Assembly (NCBI GenBank): GCA_017306865.1
Contig: JAFKHH010000016.1
Coordinates: forward strand, 310,001 to 374,000
Source of the DNA: Filimonas sp.
Lineage (GTDB): Bacteria > Bacteroidota > Bacteroidia > Chitinophagales > Chitinophagaceae
Direction of reading: 5' to 3'
DNA length: 64,000 nt
Shown: positions 1 to 9,853 of the stretch, piece after piece
Position numbering within the stretch: the first letter of the stretch is position 1
Layout: each line of letters begins with the position of its first letter
Program-made: the position numbers and the translations under genes
The notes under the pieces: generated by a model
What the model saw: the letters and a program-made list of their open reading frames with translations, nothing else
Told to the model about the DNA's origin: nothing
The model's database searches: none

Positions 1-1746
1 CGCTTTGGCAAAATAAGAGATCAAAGACCAATCTGATCTCGATGTAGTCGCTTGTGTAGGTGTAGCACCATTTTCAAGTGTATTTACACTTGCAGTAGGA
101 AAACCTCTTGCAGTGAGAGAATAACTATAAAATTTATCTTTTGTAAATTCGGAACCAATTAGTCCAGAAATATTATGATTTGCTCCTAGTGTTTGTACCC
201 AGTTGGCTGTATTTGTGAATACATAAACAAAATCTCTGTTACCATTATCACGTTTTTGATTATATCCAAGTGTCTGAGCTAAATAAGAACCGGGCTCAAG
301 ATAGTATTCTTGGCTTAACGTGTTGTAGTTCATCCCTATTTGAGAGCGAAGCACTAAATGCTTTAATAACTTCGCCTCTCCATAAATTGTAGCAAAAGAT
401 GAAATTCTATTCGCAACGTTAGGATTATCATCTGTAGTTTCCATTGCGTTTTGTCCTAAAGATGTAATGTTATATTTCCCATTTACATACAAAGGTTCAT
501 ATGCATTCAGCAAAAGAGCAGAAGTATATGCCGCTTGACCATTATACACTTCTCGTATTACATTCTCTACAGAATTAGTTACCCCGAGATTCGTCCCCAT
601 CTTCAACCAACTGTTGGCATTATATTCAACATTTAATCTACCTCCAACTGTATTAAAATAAGAGCCATAAACAGTACCCTCATTATTTGCTTTTGAGAGA
701 GATAAATAATATCTAAACTTATCAGAAGACCCAGATATAGATGCATCATGTTTAATAAATGTTCCCGTAGGCAACATTGCCTTTCTCCAATCACCTTGTC
801 CACGGCTAGTTGCTAGGCTCCACAATTGTTGACGTTGGTCGTTTGTCATCGTCAAAAGAGTCGTACCTGGGGCGTAAGTACCATTACTTATCCTATTCGA
901 AATCATTGAATCCAAAATCCCATTTCCATTATAGTATCCCCCATCAAATTCATATTGAAATTTTTGCATAGCATTCATTACATCAAGATGCTTAAGTTTC
1001 AATGCATTCATTTTACCATATTGAAAAGAGTATGACACTACTGGAGCGCCCTTTCCCTTCTTACTTGTAATTAAGATAACGCCATTAGAACCTCTTGATC
1101 CATAGATGGAAGTCGCAGAGGCATCTTTTAATATAGTAATATCATCGACATCGTCAGGATTAATCATATTAAAGGCAGTACTAGAAATAGATACACCATC
1201 CATAATAATTAATGGCTCTGAAGAAGCATTAATAGAGCCCGTTCCTCTAATTCTAATATAAGCGTTGGCACCTGGTTTTCCACTTTGTCCCATTACCTGT
1301 ACACCTGCGGCTTTTCCTTGTAATAATTGAGTAATAGATGCAATAGGTTTTTCAGTCAGCTCTTGACCATCCACTATTTTTACAGAGCCGGTAGCATCTT
1401 TCTTTTTTATTGCCTGATAACCAACTATGACGATGTCATCTAAAGACGTTGCATCCGAAGCCTGTAGCTGAACATTAAACATTTTTTTTCCAGCAAGCGA
1501 AATTTCCTGTGTCTGAAAATTTAAAGAGGTAATAATGATTGTTTTAGCAGCATCCCCAATAGAAAGTGAAAAACTGCCATCATCTTTGGTATTAGTTCCT
1601 GTGTTTGTACCCTTGATTGTTACAGATGCCCCATGAACAGGCGCTCCGCTTCCATCTGTAACCTTCCCCGTAATAGTTCGGTTTTGCGCCCACGATTGTA
1701 CAATGCACAAGCAAGTGCACATGAGCAGTAGTAGTAGTTTTCTCAT
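1..1746 (-). CDS. SusC/RagA-type TonB-dependent outer-membrane receptor, 3' part outside window
   Basis: Reading leftward from the ATG at 1746, the frame stays open for 582 codons to the window edge, so the C-terminal barrel is cut off. The protein starts with a signal peptide ending in Ala-Gln, then a carboxypeptidase-regulatory-like beta domain (about residues 20-100, motif ITGKVTDGSGAPV), then a TonB plug. The plug has the family signatures LYGSR-like IYGSRGSNGVILIT near residue 215 and IRIRGTGSINASSEPLII near 165. Such receptors import glycans or other large nutrients with a SusD lipoprotein. Any SusD partner would lie beyond the left edge. A terminator separates it from the next gene on the same strand (2028-3719), so it is its own unit. 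Substrate cannot be told. Confidence 0.93.
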   Translation of the reverse strand, partial: MRKLLLLLMCTCLCIVQSWAQNRTITGKVTDGSGAPVHGASVTIKGTNTGTNTKDDGSFSLSIGDAAKTIIITSLNFQTQEISLAGKKMFNVQLQASDATSLDDIVIVGYQAIKKKDATGSVKIVDGQELTEKPIASITQLLQGKAAGVQVMGQSGKPGANAYIRIRGTGSINASSEPLIIMDGVSISSTAFNMINPDDVDDITILKDASATSIYGSRGSNGVILITSKKGKGAPVVSYSFQYGKMNALKLKHLDVMNAMQKFQYEFDGGYYNGNGILDSMISNRISNGTYAPGTTLLTMTNDQRQQLWSLATSRGQGDWRKAMLPTGTFIKHDASISGSSDKFRYYLSLSKANNEGTVYGSYFNTVGGRLNVEYNANSWLKMGTNLGVTNSVENVIREVYNGQAAYTSALLLNAYEPLYVNGKYNITSLGQNAMETTDDNPNVANRISSFATIYGEAKLLKHLVLRSQIGMNYNTLSQEYYLEPGSYLAQTLGYNQKRDNGNRDFVYVFTNTANWVQTLGANHNISGLIGSEFTKDKFYSYSLTARGFPTASVNTLENGATPTQATTSRSDWSLISYFAKA

Positions 1747-1972
1747 TGTGTAATAAAAGTTTGTTTTCAAAAAAAATTTAGCCGGTACGGCTAGCGAAGG
1801 AGAGGTTGAGGCACTTAGGAGTTTGTGCGCAACTAGCTTATTTATTTGGATTGCCGAGACAGTAAATATAGGTTAACATTTTATTATAAAAACTTTTTTC
1901 ACCCTATTATCTTATCGCTGCGTCAGCATCGCAACACGTGTTTAATTAATCAGTGCAGACAATTAAACAAAA

Positions 1973-2005
1973 AGCCTTGACAGGTATTAAAGACCTGTCA
2001 AGGCT
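1973..2005 (-). terminator. Rho-independent terminator after the T9SS protein gene
   Basis: A perfect 13-bp inverted repeat (1973-1985 and 1993-2005, arm AGCCTTGACAGGT) has a 7-base loop. On the minus strand it is followed by a T-rich run. It sits 22 bases past the stop codon of the 2028-3719 gene. Confidence 0.85.
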
Positions 2006-2027
2006 ACTAAAAACAACACCCCATTGT

Positions 2028-3719
2028 TTACTTAAGTATTACCTGCTGTGTTTTGATTAGCTTTCCTTTCTTATCTCTAATTGCCAATACATATTTTCCT
2101 TTAGGCAAATGACTCACTTGTATTTTTGCAGACTTCGTTCCTTTCTTTATCTTTTGAGACAGGCTAAGTTTATTCGATTCAAAATTGTATAGTTCTACTC
2201 CATAGTCATCAGGTAAAGCAGTTACATTCTCTAAGCTAATCATATTAGATGCCGGATTTGGATAAGCGACCATGTTAAAATCAATAGGTTCAAACTCGCC
2301 TTGACCACCTTTAATAAATCCATCAAAGTAGCCATAACCACTCCACGTTCCGCAATTAGTTGTACCAGTTGCTGAAATTGAAAACTGATTATCTGCTCGT
2401 ATTCCTCCCGCACCGAGTTGTATGGTAACATTTCCCGTTCCTTGACCAGATATTATCGTTCCTCCTATTACGCTCCATTGCACATTCGAAAATTCATTAT
2501 CCTCTATTATGCAATTAATAACAGAATATGGATCAAACGGCACTCCTTGGTACTGCGGACAACTAATTCTTGGTATAGGAGTTCCTACAGCTATATTGGT
2601 TTTAGTAACAGTGAAAGTACCACATGCATTATTTATTGTAGCTGTTAGCGTAGCATACCCGCTAGTATTTTGTGTAAGAATAGCCGATCCTACTCCCGGC
2701 GTTACTGTAAGAATTCCAGATGGAGTAGCACTCCACAAAATCGTTGATCCTTGAGGTAGACCTAATATTTGATAAGTTGCATTTGTACAAAGATTACTCG
2801 GCCCACTAATCGTATAAGATGGCGCCGTGTTTGTTACCGTTGCAGTATATGTTCTATAATCCTGCTGATTCATTCTTACTGTAACGGATACATTTTGCAA
2901 TGCAATACTGCCTGAAGGTGCTAGTATTAAAGTGTTCGCTGTTGTAGAAATATATTGCGGCGCAGCGATTCCATTATACAGCCACCCATTGTTCGCTCCC
3001 AAATCCCACTCATAAGATGTAACACCAGGAGAATTATAAGCGTTGGCAACAGCAAATGTTTGCGGAGCAGTGGAGCCGCAAGGCACACTTATATTATTGA
3101 TCGAAAAAGCTGGCGCAGGTGGCGTTTCTGTAATCGTAATTTTTCGAACATTTATCGTCTGTAGGTCGGCCGCAAGTGAAGGTATTGCCGAAACATTGAG
3201 GTAAGACCACTGGGTAGCATATACAGGAAGATTAAATGTATAATCATTCCAGGTAGTACCAGAGATAATTGTATTACTAACATATCCATTCCCTGATGCA
3301 TTGGGATCAATGATGTCACTGCCATTACAAATCATATTCGCCCCTCCGCCATTTGCCTGCAATAATCTTAAGCGAGCCGAGGTGCCGCCTACACAAGAGG
3401 CATTAATAGTTACTTTGTAAATATAATTTGCTTTAAAATTATATGCAAGACGATACTCTGTTCCCTTAGTTGTGCCGCTGTTTTCTGTCTTACAATCTAG
3501 CATAATGCTCTTGTTCACACTACCATACATAGGTTGTCCTATAGCCGTCTGGTGTAAACTGGAAGTACTTGCACCATTAGCCATAGCGGGTACGTTCACT
3601 CCTGTTGCAAACGCATTACAGGCGGAAGAACTCCAGGCTTGATAATCAATAATAGTTTGAGCAAAGAGACTTGTACATACAAAAGAGGCGAATAAAATAA
3701 GTGTAAACTTCTTTCTCAT
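2028..3719 (-). CDS. Secreted protein with PKD-like modules and T9SS type A sorting domain
   Basis: The 563-residue protein begins with a signal peptide (MRKKFTLILFASFVCTSLFAQ). It has an N-terminal region resembling a carbohydrate-binding-like beta sandwich (about 25-200), then Ig/PKD-like repeats (about 205-470, e.g. SVTVRMNQQDYRTYTATVT). The last 80 residues form a typical Por secretion tail, starting at VAYPNPASNMISLENV and ending in KGKYVLAIRDKKGKLIKTQQVILK-type strands. That tail sends proteins out through the type IX secretion system. No catalytic domain is recognisable, so an adhesin or binding role is inferred. It has its own terminator downstream. Confidence 0.85.
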   Translation of the reverse strand: MRKKFTLILFASFVCTSLFAQTIIDYQAWSSSACNAFATGVNVPAMANGASTSSLHQTAIGQPMYGSVNKSIMLDCKTENSGTTKGTEYRLAYNFKANYIYKVTINASCVGGTSARLRLLQANGGGANMICNGSDIIDPNASGNGYVSNTIISGTTWNDYTFNLPVYATQWSYLNVSAIPSLAADLQTINVRKITITETPPAPAFSINNISVPCGSTAPQTFAVANAYNSPGVTSYEWDLGANNGWLYNGIAAPQYISTTANTLILAPSGSIALQNVSVTVRMNQQDYRTYTATVTNTAPSYTISGPSNLCTNATYQILGLPQGSTILWSATPSGILTVTPGVGSAILTQNTSGYATLTATINNACGTFTVTKTNIAVGTPIPRISCPQYQGVPFDPYSVINCIIEDNEFSNVQWSVIGGTIISGQGTGNVTIQLGAGGIRADNQFSISATGTTNCGTWSGYGYFDGFIKGGQGEFEPIDFNMVAYPNPASNMISLENVTALPDDYGVELYNFESNKLSLSQKIKKGTKSAKIQVSHLPKGKYVLAIRDKKGKLIKTQQVILK

Positions 3720-4033
3720 AGAACAGTTGTTTAGGTGATGAATAAAAATGAGAAAGGCAGGTTGGCATCTGTACGGTTGTAACGCTATGGTTCTGCATCT
3801 GGTTGGAGATGGTTAAATATACACGATTTCCCAATATTTCACACAGGCTTTTACCTATAAAGAATGTAATGTCACTATCGTTTATCGTTTCATGGCAAAC
3901 GGAGATACAATTGTTTAATTTACAAAGTGAATTATTTAAACAAAATGCGCCGACCTAATTATACTTGTCCTTACAAGCTAAAAGTCATTACTTCGCGCGA
4001 TCTGTTTATACACAATTACCTGAAGCATGTAGT
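3720..4033. promoter_or_regulatory. Divergent intergenic region between T9SS protein and NlpC/P60 genes
   Basis: This 314-base AT-rich gap holds the starts of two divergent genes. TATACTTG at 3960-3967 matches the Bacteroidetes -7 box TAnnTTTG with one mismatch and could serve the plus-strand gene. It also lies upstream of the preferred ATG at 4034, which argues against the longer reading frame from 3965. No gene or strong repeat was seen in it. Confidence 0.35.
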
Positions 4034-4522
4034 ATGAAGAGAAGATTACTTGCATTACTCACCTGTATTATAAGCGCAGTATCACTGGCGCAGGCGCAAC
4101 GCGTAGACTTACCTATTAATAAAAATAGTTTTCTTGACATCTGTTATCGTCTTAAAGGCATCCATTATAAATGGGCGGGCGCTACTACAAAGGGCTTTGA
4201 CTGCTCCGGCTTTATTATGTATGTGTTTAACAAGTTCAACGTACTGGTGAGCCATTCTACCAAAGAGCTTGCCACTACAGGAGAGAAGGTGATGCTGTCT
4301 GAAGCAAAGACTGGCGATATTATTATTTTCACCGGCACTAAAAAGAAGGATAGGTCACCGGGGCACGCTGGCATCGTAGTGAGCAAGGAAGGCGAGCCGC
4401 TTCAGTTTATTCACTCCTCTTCTTCTACCAAAAAGAATGGTGTAATTGTTACCACTTATGATTCGAGTAATTACCCGGCACGCTTTTTAGATATTCGCAG
4501 GGTTACAAACATTGCTGATTGA
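4034..4522 (+). CDS. NlpC/P60 family cell-wall peptidase
   Basis: The predicted protein has 162 residues when begun at the ATG at 4034, which places a clean signal peptide (MKRRLLALLTCIISAVSLAQAQ) at the N-terminus. The frame is open further upstream to 3965, but that would bury the signal sequence. The NlpC/P60 fold is shown by the catalytic Cys57 in FDCSGFIMYVF, His111 in PGHAGIVV and a third polar residue His127 in FIHSSSS. Members cleave the gamma-D-Glu-diaminopimelate bond in peptidoglycan, here in the periplasm. It is monocistronic and converges on the SusD gene at 5151. Confidence 0.9.
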   Translation: MKRRLLALLTCIISAVSLAQAQRVDLPINKNSFLDICYRLKGIHYKWAGATTKGFDCSGFIMYVFNKFNVLVSHSTKELATTGEKVMLSEAKTGDIIIFTGTKKKDRSPGHAGIVVSKEGEPLQFIHSSSSTKKNGVIVTTYDSSNYPARFLDIRRVTNIAD

Positions 4523-4535
4523 GTTGGGATATAAA

Positions 4536-4950
4536 GATTACAAATTTGAGATTTGAAATGCAGGGGCGCGAAGCGGAGCTGCTATGTGGTCTTATATTAC
4601 CTCTACTGAAATAAAGACGGCTGTTTATTAAAAACTTTCACCCTCCCTATGTCTTCTTTTTACCTATGTCCCTATGTGTTAAAAAAACTCCCCAAATGTT
4701 TCTCGCGGAAAACACGAAATACGCGGAATTAGTTTTCGCGCAAAGATTGCAAATTTGAGATTTGAGATTTGAAATGAGGGATGCAACGCAGACCTCCTCC
4801 AATGTGGCCTTATATTCCCTCTATTGAAATGAAGACGGCTATTTATTAAAAATTTTCGCCCTTCCTATGTCTTCTTTTTACCTATGTCCCTATGTGTTAA
4901 AAAAACTCCCCAAATGTTTCTCGCGAAAAACTGTTTTCACGCAAAGGCGC
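4536..4950. repeat. Tandemly duplicated composite intergenic repeat
   Basis: 4584-4707 and 4802-4925 are 124-base direct repeats in fixed register (offset 218) with about eight substitutions. Both copies are preceded by heptad words (ATTTGAG, ATTTGAA; 4541-4560 and 4750-4776). They are followed by degenerate words built on CGCGGAA. Each copy contains CCTATGTCTTC and CTATGTCCCTATGTG. No convincing coding frame crosses it. Confidence 0.85.
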
Positions 4951-5060
4951 ATAAGCATACAATGATTACAAATTTGAGATGCAAGACCTTATGTCGTTTA
5001 GTTAACCACAAAGAACACAAAGTATGCACAAGGATCACAAGGGCTTCTCTGTGTACTCCT
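4951..5060. repeat. Intergenic word repeats (ATTTGAG and CACAAAG families)
   Basis: A third, truncated ATTTGAG segment lies at 4969-4985. It is followed at 5005-5045 by tandem variants of CACAAAG (CACAAAGAA, CACAAAGTATG, CACAAGGAT, CACAAGGG). The same vocabulary returns at 12953-13045. There is no gene here; the short frame at 4884-5084 is composed of these repeats. Confidence 0.6.
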
Positions 5061-5082
5061 CCCTGGCTCCGTAGTAAACAAT

Positions 5083-5113
5083 AAAAAAGGGCTGCCTCTA
5101 TTACGAGACAGCC
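5083..5113 (-). terminator. Rho-independent terminator of the 5151-9853 SusC-SusD operon
   Basis: The stem GGCTG/CAGCC is extended by CTC/GAG around one mismatch (5090-5098 with 5105-5113). On the minus strand a run of six T follows. It begins about 40 bases past the SusD stop codon. Confidence 0.75.
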
Positions 5114-5150
5114 TCTTCTACTAAATGTACACTATAAGGGGAATGCTTAA

Positions 5151-6575
5151 TTAAAATTTATCCCAGAACAATTTCACTTCTACTTTATCACCACCAATAG
5201 CAGCGGCGGCGGCTGTGTAGTTTTTATTGTTCAGCGTTTGTTCGTTTGTAGGATAAGTGAAGCGGTTAGGGAAACCAGACTTCGCTGTTGTTGGCGGTGT
5301 GATCACCGGGAAGTCCAACCTTCTCAACTCTGTCCACGCTTCATAACCACGGTTATACAAGGCCAGCCATTTTTGTGTACCGATCTTTTGCTTGTAGTTG
5401 CCCGCAGCAGTTGCATACGCTACGTCCGGCCTTGCCAGGTAAGTAGCTACATCTGTAGTCGTGCCACCCCAGTACAAGATGGATGCAGCTATAGCATTGT
5501 TGTAATGCTCCGCAGCAGTACCACTTACAGTATATCCACGCTCTATGGCCTCTGCACGATAAAACTCAATCTCTGAATAGTCCAGCAACAATGCAGGAAA
5601 ATCCATCGCTACCATTTTATCACTTGCTTTTGCAAACAGGGAGAAGGTATTCGTAGCGCCGTCTATACCACCTACATACTGCCCCGCATCGTTTGGTTTC
5701 AGGTATTGTTTAAGACGTGGATCGCTAAGTGCATTCATTTTATCTACCAGTGTATTGGCTGCAATAAAATCCTGCCTTTTACTTTGTACTAGGTCTGTCC
5801 AGATAGGATTGTTATTTGGCGTAACAGAATAGTATTTGAACAGGGCATTGTCCGTAGCGCTGGCAAATGCTTTTGCATCTGCAGCTTCTATGGCTGTTTT
5901 AGCTTTCCCGTTGTCGTCATCTGCGGTGGTCATTGCCAATCTTATTTTCAATGAATTGGCAAACTTGATCCATGCAGTTATAGAACCTCCATAAACAAGG
6001 TCCTGGTTTGCATCAAATCCTTTTTCTGCCGTATTCATTGCAGCAATGTCTGCATCTACTCTTGCCATTAGGTCTGCATAGATGGTTTTGGCATCATCGT
6101 ACACAGGGAACAGGTTGTCGGAGTTTAATGCTTTGCTATAAGGCACATTGCCAAAAGTATTGACAAGCACAGAATAGGTGTACACCTGCATCAGGTCTGC
6201 AATGGCATTCTGGTTAGCCTTTGCACCTGCAGTTACTCCTGCGGAAGAAGGTATTTGTTTTTTACACTCTGCCAGGTCTGCCAGTACATCTTTATACATT
6301 ACTGTCCACCAGCGCTGCGGAATGTTTCTTGTAGTAAAGTCATAGTTAGGCTCATCCGTATAGGTAGTTGTAGCCCAGTGTTGTATTACCAGCCTGTACA
6401 CATTTGTGTTTACGTTGGAACTGGTTAATACATCTGTAAGGTTGCGTACTGCGTTGGAAAACAAAGTGGGCGCAGGTGCAGAAGATGCCTGCTTTGTCTG
6501 ATCATTATAGTCTGATATATTTTTTGTACAGGCTACTAATGAAAGAAGTGATATAGATAATAATATTTTTTTCAT
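5151..6575 (-). CDS. SusD/RagB-like nutrient-binding outer-membrane lipoprotein
   Basis: The 474-residue protein has a lipoprotein signal with lipobox LVAC (Cys16). The rest matches the SusD-like_2 style of family members: an alpha-helical TPR-like scaffold, with RWWTVMYKDVLADLAECKK near residues 88-106 and a C-terminal region rich in short loops. SusD proteins cap the SusC barrel and help capture the substrate at the cell surface. It starts 11 bases after the SusC gene stops, on the same strand, so the two are co-transcribed. No glycoside hydrolase or protease gene accompanies the pair, so the nutrient is unknown. Confidence 0.92.
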   Translation of the reverse strand: MKKILLSISLLSLVACTKNISDYNDQTKQASSAPAPTLFSNAVRNLTDVLTSSNVNTNVYRLVIQHWATTTYTDEPNYDFTTRNIPQRWWTVMYKDVLADLAECKKQIPSSAGVTAGAKANQNAIADLMQVYTYSVLVNTFGNVPYSKALNSDNLFPVYDDAKTIYADLMARVDADIAAMNTAEKGFDANQDLVYGGSITAWIKFANSLKIRLAMTTADDDNGKAKTAIEAADAKAFASATDNALFKYYSVTPNNNPIWTDLVQSKRQDFIAANTLVDKMNALSDPRLKQYLKPNDAGQYVGGIDGATNTFSLFAKASDKMVAMDFPALLLDYSEIEFYRAEAIERGYTVSGTAAEHYNNAIAASILYWGGTTTDVATYLARPDVAYATAAGNYKQKIGTQKWLALYNRGYEAWTELRRLDFPVITPPTTAKSGFPNRFTYPTNEQTLNNKNYTAAAAAIGGDKVEVKLFWDKF

Positions 6576-6586
6576 CGCGCTAAGAT

Positions 6587-9500
6587 TTAAAATTTCAATT
6601 TAAGATTCACACCAACGCTTCTTGTAGTAGGGTATGCACCACTCTGGTAACCTTGTGCGTTGCCCGCAGTCAGGTTTTCTTCAGGGTCTGCATAAGGAAG
6701 ATTTTTGTGAATGATCCACAGGTTTCTTCCGATCACAGAAACGTCAATTCCTTTAAACACTTTCCATTTTGAAATCAGGTCTTGAGGGAATGAGTAGGTA
6801 AACGTGAGCTCTCTCAGTTTCACATAGCTTGCATCATATACAAATGCAGCAGCCGGGTTGTAAGAGTAACCGTAGTAACCAGTCTTCGTATTGTCAACAC
6901 GTTTTGTATTTGCTTTTCCATCTGCAGTTACACCAGGCACCAGCAGGCCGCCATTTGTTGTTACAGCAGGGTTCGTTCTCTTGTCTACACCGAACTCATT
7001 TGTTCCCACGGTTTCAGGGTACATACCTGTGGCAAGGCCATAATACATATCCAGCGAGAATACATCGCCACCTTTTTTCACATCTATCAGGAAGCCAAGC
7101 GAGAAGTTTTTATACTTGAATGTGTTGTACACGCCGCCATACCAGTCAGGGTTTACATTACCTATTACGTTGTTGGTAGTAGTCGTCTGTACATAGTAAC
7201 CATTACTGCCCACCAGTTTTTGCCCGGTAGTAGCCTCGTACGTCCATGTTTTACCCTGTATAGTTCCGTAAGGCTGGCCTACAGTTGCATTCACCGTTAC
7301 ACCACCCTGGAAAGAAGCCAACTGTAAGTTTTTGCTGCTATCGTACAAAGACAATACTTTGCTGGTATTTTTTGTCCAGTTCAGGTTAATGGTCCAGGAG
7401 AAATCTTTTGTTTTAACAGGCGTTGCAAATAAGGAAAGTTCCACGCCACGGTTACGTACATCACCAGCATTTACATACTTGCTGGCATAACCTGTAGCCG
7501 TAGATACTGCAACAGGAATGATCTGGTCTACTGTATTGGTTTGATAGTATGTAACATCAAAACCCAAGCGGTTTTTGAAGAATGCCATTTCCAGGCCCAC
7601 TTCTTTACTCTTCGTTCTTTCTGATTTCAGGTCCCTGTTGTTTTTAGTATCAGGCAAAGAGAACAGCACCGCATTATTGAAAGATGTGTTTCTATCATAC
7701 GCATCGTTCAAACTTGCAAATGGCGCACCGTTACCTACTTCCGCATAGTTCAGCCTTACTTTACCCTGGCTTAACCATGGCGCATCTATAAACTTAGAAA
7801 ACAGGAAGCTGGCAGATACCGCAGGGTAGTTATACGCTTTGTTGTTGATAGGCAGCGTAGAAGAAATATCCCTTCTGAATGAGGCATCCAAAGAAAGGAA
7901 GTCTTTGTATGTCAGCGTAGCATTTGCATAGTAACCATCTACCGCTATCTTTTGTGCAGACTCTGTAGGGTATGCAATCGGGTTTAGTGAGTTGCCTAAG
8001 AAATACTGACCAGGCACTACCAACCCTCCGTTCGTAATTGCATACAAAGAATTTACATAGTTTCTTCTCAGGTTAATGCCCGCTACAGCATTCAGCTTAA
8101 GATCTGTAGACAGGTTTTTGCTGAATGTAGCCATCAGGTCGTAGTTATACTCTCTGAATGTTCTTTCGAAGCGGCTGTAAGATGATACAGCTACGCTACC
8201 CACAGCTATTCTTTCTTCTTCCAGTTCATCATAAGAGTCTAATGATACGCGGCCCAGTATGCTCAACCAGTCAGTTACATTATAGTTGAGTGACGCTGTA
8301 CCAAAGTACCTGTAGCGGCTATCTGTCTCATAGTTCTGGTTGCGGATGAAATAAGGGTTGTCTGTATAGATCGGGTACAATCCGCTACCATCTGTTTTAG
8401 TAGGGTCAGCCCAGTTCCAGGTAATGTTCCTGCCTGTTCTGTTGTACGCATCTTTCAGCTCCTGCATGTCTACGTTTGTTTCCCACCACTGGCGGAAAGA
8501 CTGGTTTACGTTGTATTTGCTGTAACCTGTACCATAGCGGCCTTTGCCATCTATCTTGGAGAAGTTTAGCGAGCCGCTTACTGTTACCTTACTGGTTACG
8601 TTATAGCTTGCGCCAAAGTTTACAAGGTTTTTCAGCAAGCTGCTGTTTGGTAAAATACCTCTTTCATCATTGCGCGTATAGCCCAGTTTGAATGACCCTT
8701 TGTCTCCACCACCATCAAGATATACACTGTTGTTGGTAGATACCGCAGTCTGGAAGAAAGTTACCGGATCGTTAGCACCAGCTACCCACGGCCTCATTTT
8801 TTTATAATAAGGAGAGGTGGAGTCGAATGCATCCCAATGATACACCATCAACGACGGGTCAAACTTGGCACCATAAGAAGCATCTTCTGTTGTAGGTACA
8901 ATCAGGCTTTTAGTACCTGTGCCAAATGCATCTTTGTACCAGAATGCCGGGTTAGGCGAGCCGTCAGTCGTTTTACTATAGCCACCCTGCTGGTAACCGG
9001 CGCCATAATCTTTCTGGTATTTAGCATAAGTGCTCTTATCTATTTTACCAACTGTTACGCTACTGTTCACTACCACACCCAGGCCTTTCTTTGCCTTCTT
9101 AGTGGTGATCATAATCACACCATTTGCAGCGCGTGAGCCATACAGTGCAGTAGATGCCGCACCTTTCAGCACTGTTACAGATTCTATATCGTCAGGATTA
9201 ATATCTGCACCGGCATTACCATAGTCATAACCGCCACGGCCATTAGACTGGTCAGCAGATGTTGTACCTGTTTTGTTGGAGCCGTTGTTATTAGAGTTGT
9301 CTACAGGCACACCATCTACTACAAACAGCGCCTGGTTATTACCTGTTAACGATTTAGCGCCACGTATTACTATGTTGGTAGAAGCGCCCATCGCATTACC
9401 TTGTTGTATCTGCAAACCCGACACACGGCCCGACAAGCCTTGTGCAAAGTTGCCGCCTCTTGTCTGGCTTACCTCAGCACCGCTTACCTGCTGTGCAGCA

Positions 9501-9853
9501 TAAGGAAGCGTGTTCCTGTTTCTTTTAATACCAAGTGCCGTAACCACTACTTCTTCCATTACAGCATCCGCTTTTTTCAGTGTAACGTTCACACTGCTTT
9601 CGCCAGCCAGTTTCAGTTCCAGCGTAGAAAAGCCAACGGCAGTAATAACGAGAATGTCACCTGTTTTTGCGGAAATTTTAAAATTGCCTTTTGTATCGGC
9701 GGCAGTACCGGCAGATGATCCTTTGACTTGTACGGAAGCTCCGTCAACGGGGATGTTAGATTCATCTGTGACTTTACCGGAGATGGTCCGGGTTTGTGCA
9801 TACGCTCCCAATGTGCACAGGAACGTACATACGAGTAATAGCAGTTTTCTCAT
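6587..9853 (-). CDS. SusC/RagA family TonB-linked outer-membrane receptor
   Basis: This is a full-length 1088-residue receptor. It has a signal peptide (to about residue 20), a carboxypeptidase-regulatory-like domain (about 22-97), a TonB-box-like MEEVVVTALG near residue 98, a plug with VLKGAASTALYGSRAANG near 228-245, and a long TonB-dependent beta barrel ending in aromatic-rich VGVNLKLKF. It forms the transport barrel of the SusC-SusD complex with the product of 5151-6575, drawing energy from TonB-ExbBD. The gene is first in the pair. Its 533-base upstream gap contains nested hairpins at 9892-9935 and 9963-10049. Confidence 0.95.
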   Translation of the reverse strand: MRKLLLLVCTFLCTLGAYAQTRTISGKVTDESNIPVDGASVQVKGSSAGTAADTKGNFKISAKTGDILVITAVGFSTLELKLAGESSVNVTLKKADAVMEEVVVTALGIKRNRNTLPYAAQQVSGAEVSQTRGGNFAQGLSGRVSGLQIQQGNAMGASTNIVIRGAKSLTGNNQALFVVDGVPVDNSNNNGSNKTGTTSADQSNGRGGYDYGNAGADINPDDIESVTVLKGAASTALYGSRAANGVIMITTKKAKKGLGVVVNSSVTVGKIDKSTYAKYQKDYGAGYQQGGYSKTTDGSPNPAFWYKDAFGTGTKSLIVPTTEDASYGAKFDPSLMVYHWDAFDSTSPYYKKMRPWVAGANDPVTFFQTAVSTNNSVYLDGGGDKGSFKLGYTRNDERGILPNSSLLKNLVNFGASYNVTSKVTVSGSLNFSKIDGKGRYGTGYSKYNVNQSFRQWWETNVDMQELKDAYNRTGRNITWNWADPTKTDGSGLYPIYTDNPYFIRNQNYETDSRYRYFGTASLNYNVTDWLSILGRVSLDSYDELEEERIAVGSVAVSSYSRFERTFREYNYDLMATFSKNLSTDLKLNAVAGINLRRNYVNSLYAITNGGLVVPGQYFLGNSLNPIAYPTESAQKIAVDGYYANATLTYKDFLSLDASFRRDISSTLPINNKAYNYPAVSASFLFSKFIDAPWLSQGKVRLNYAEVGNGAPFASLNDAYDRNTSFNNAVLFSLPDTKNNRDLKSERTKSKEVGLEMAFFKNRLGFDVTYYQTNTVDQIIPVAVSTATGYASKYVNAGDVRNRGVELSLFATPVKTKDFSWTINLNWTKNTSKVLSLYDSSKNLQLASFQGGVTVNATVGQPYGTIQGKTWTYEATTGQKLVGSNGYYVQTTTTNNVIGNVNPDWYGGVYNTFKYKNFSLGFLIDVKKGGDVFSLDMYYGLATGMYPETVGTNEFGVDKRTNPAVTTNGGLLVPGVTADGKANTKRVDNTKTGYYGYSYNPAAAFVYDASYVKLRELTFTYSFPQDLISKWKVFKGIDVSVIGRNLWIIHKNLPYADPEENLTAGNAQGYQSGAYPTTRSVGVNLKLKF

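Noticed and set aside
4536-4950. Possible CRISPR-like array from repeated blocks
   Set aside because: Only two long copies (124 bp) with no regular spacers and no cas genes nearby; they are a tandem duplication.
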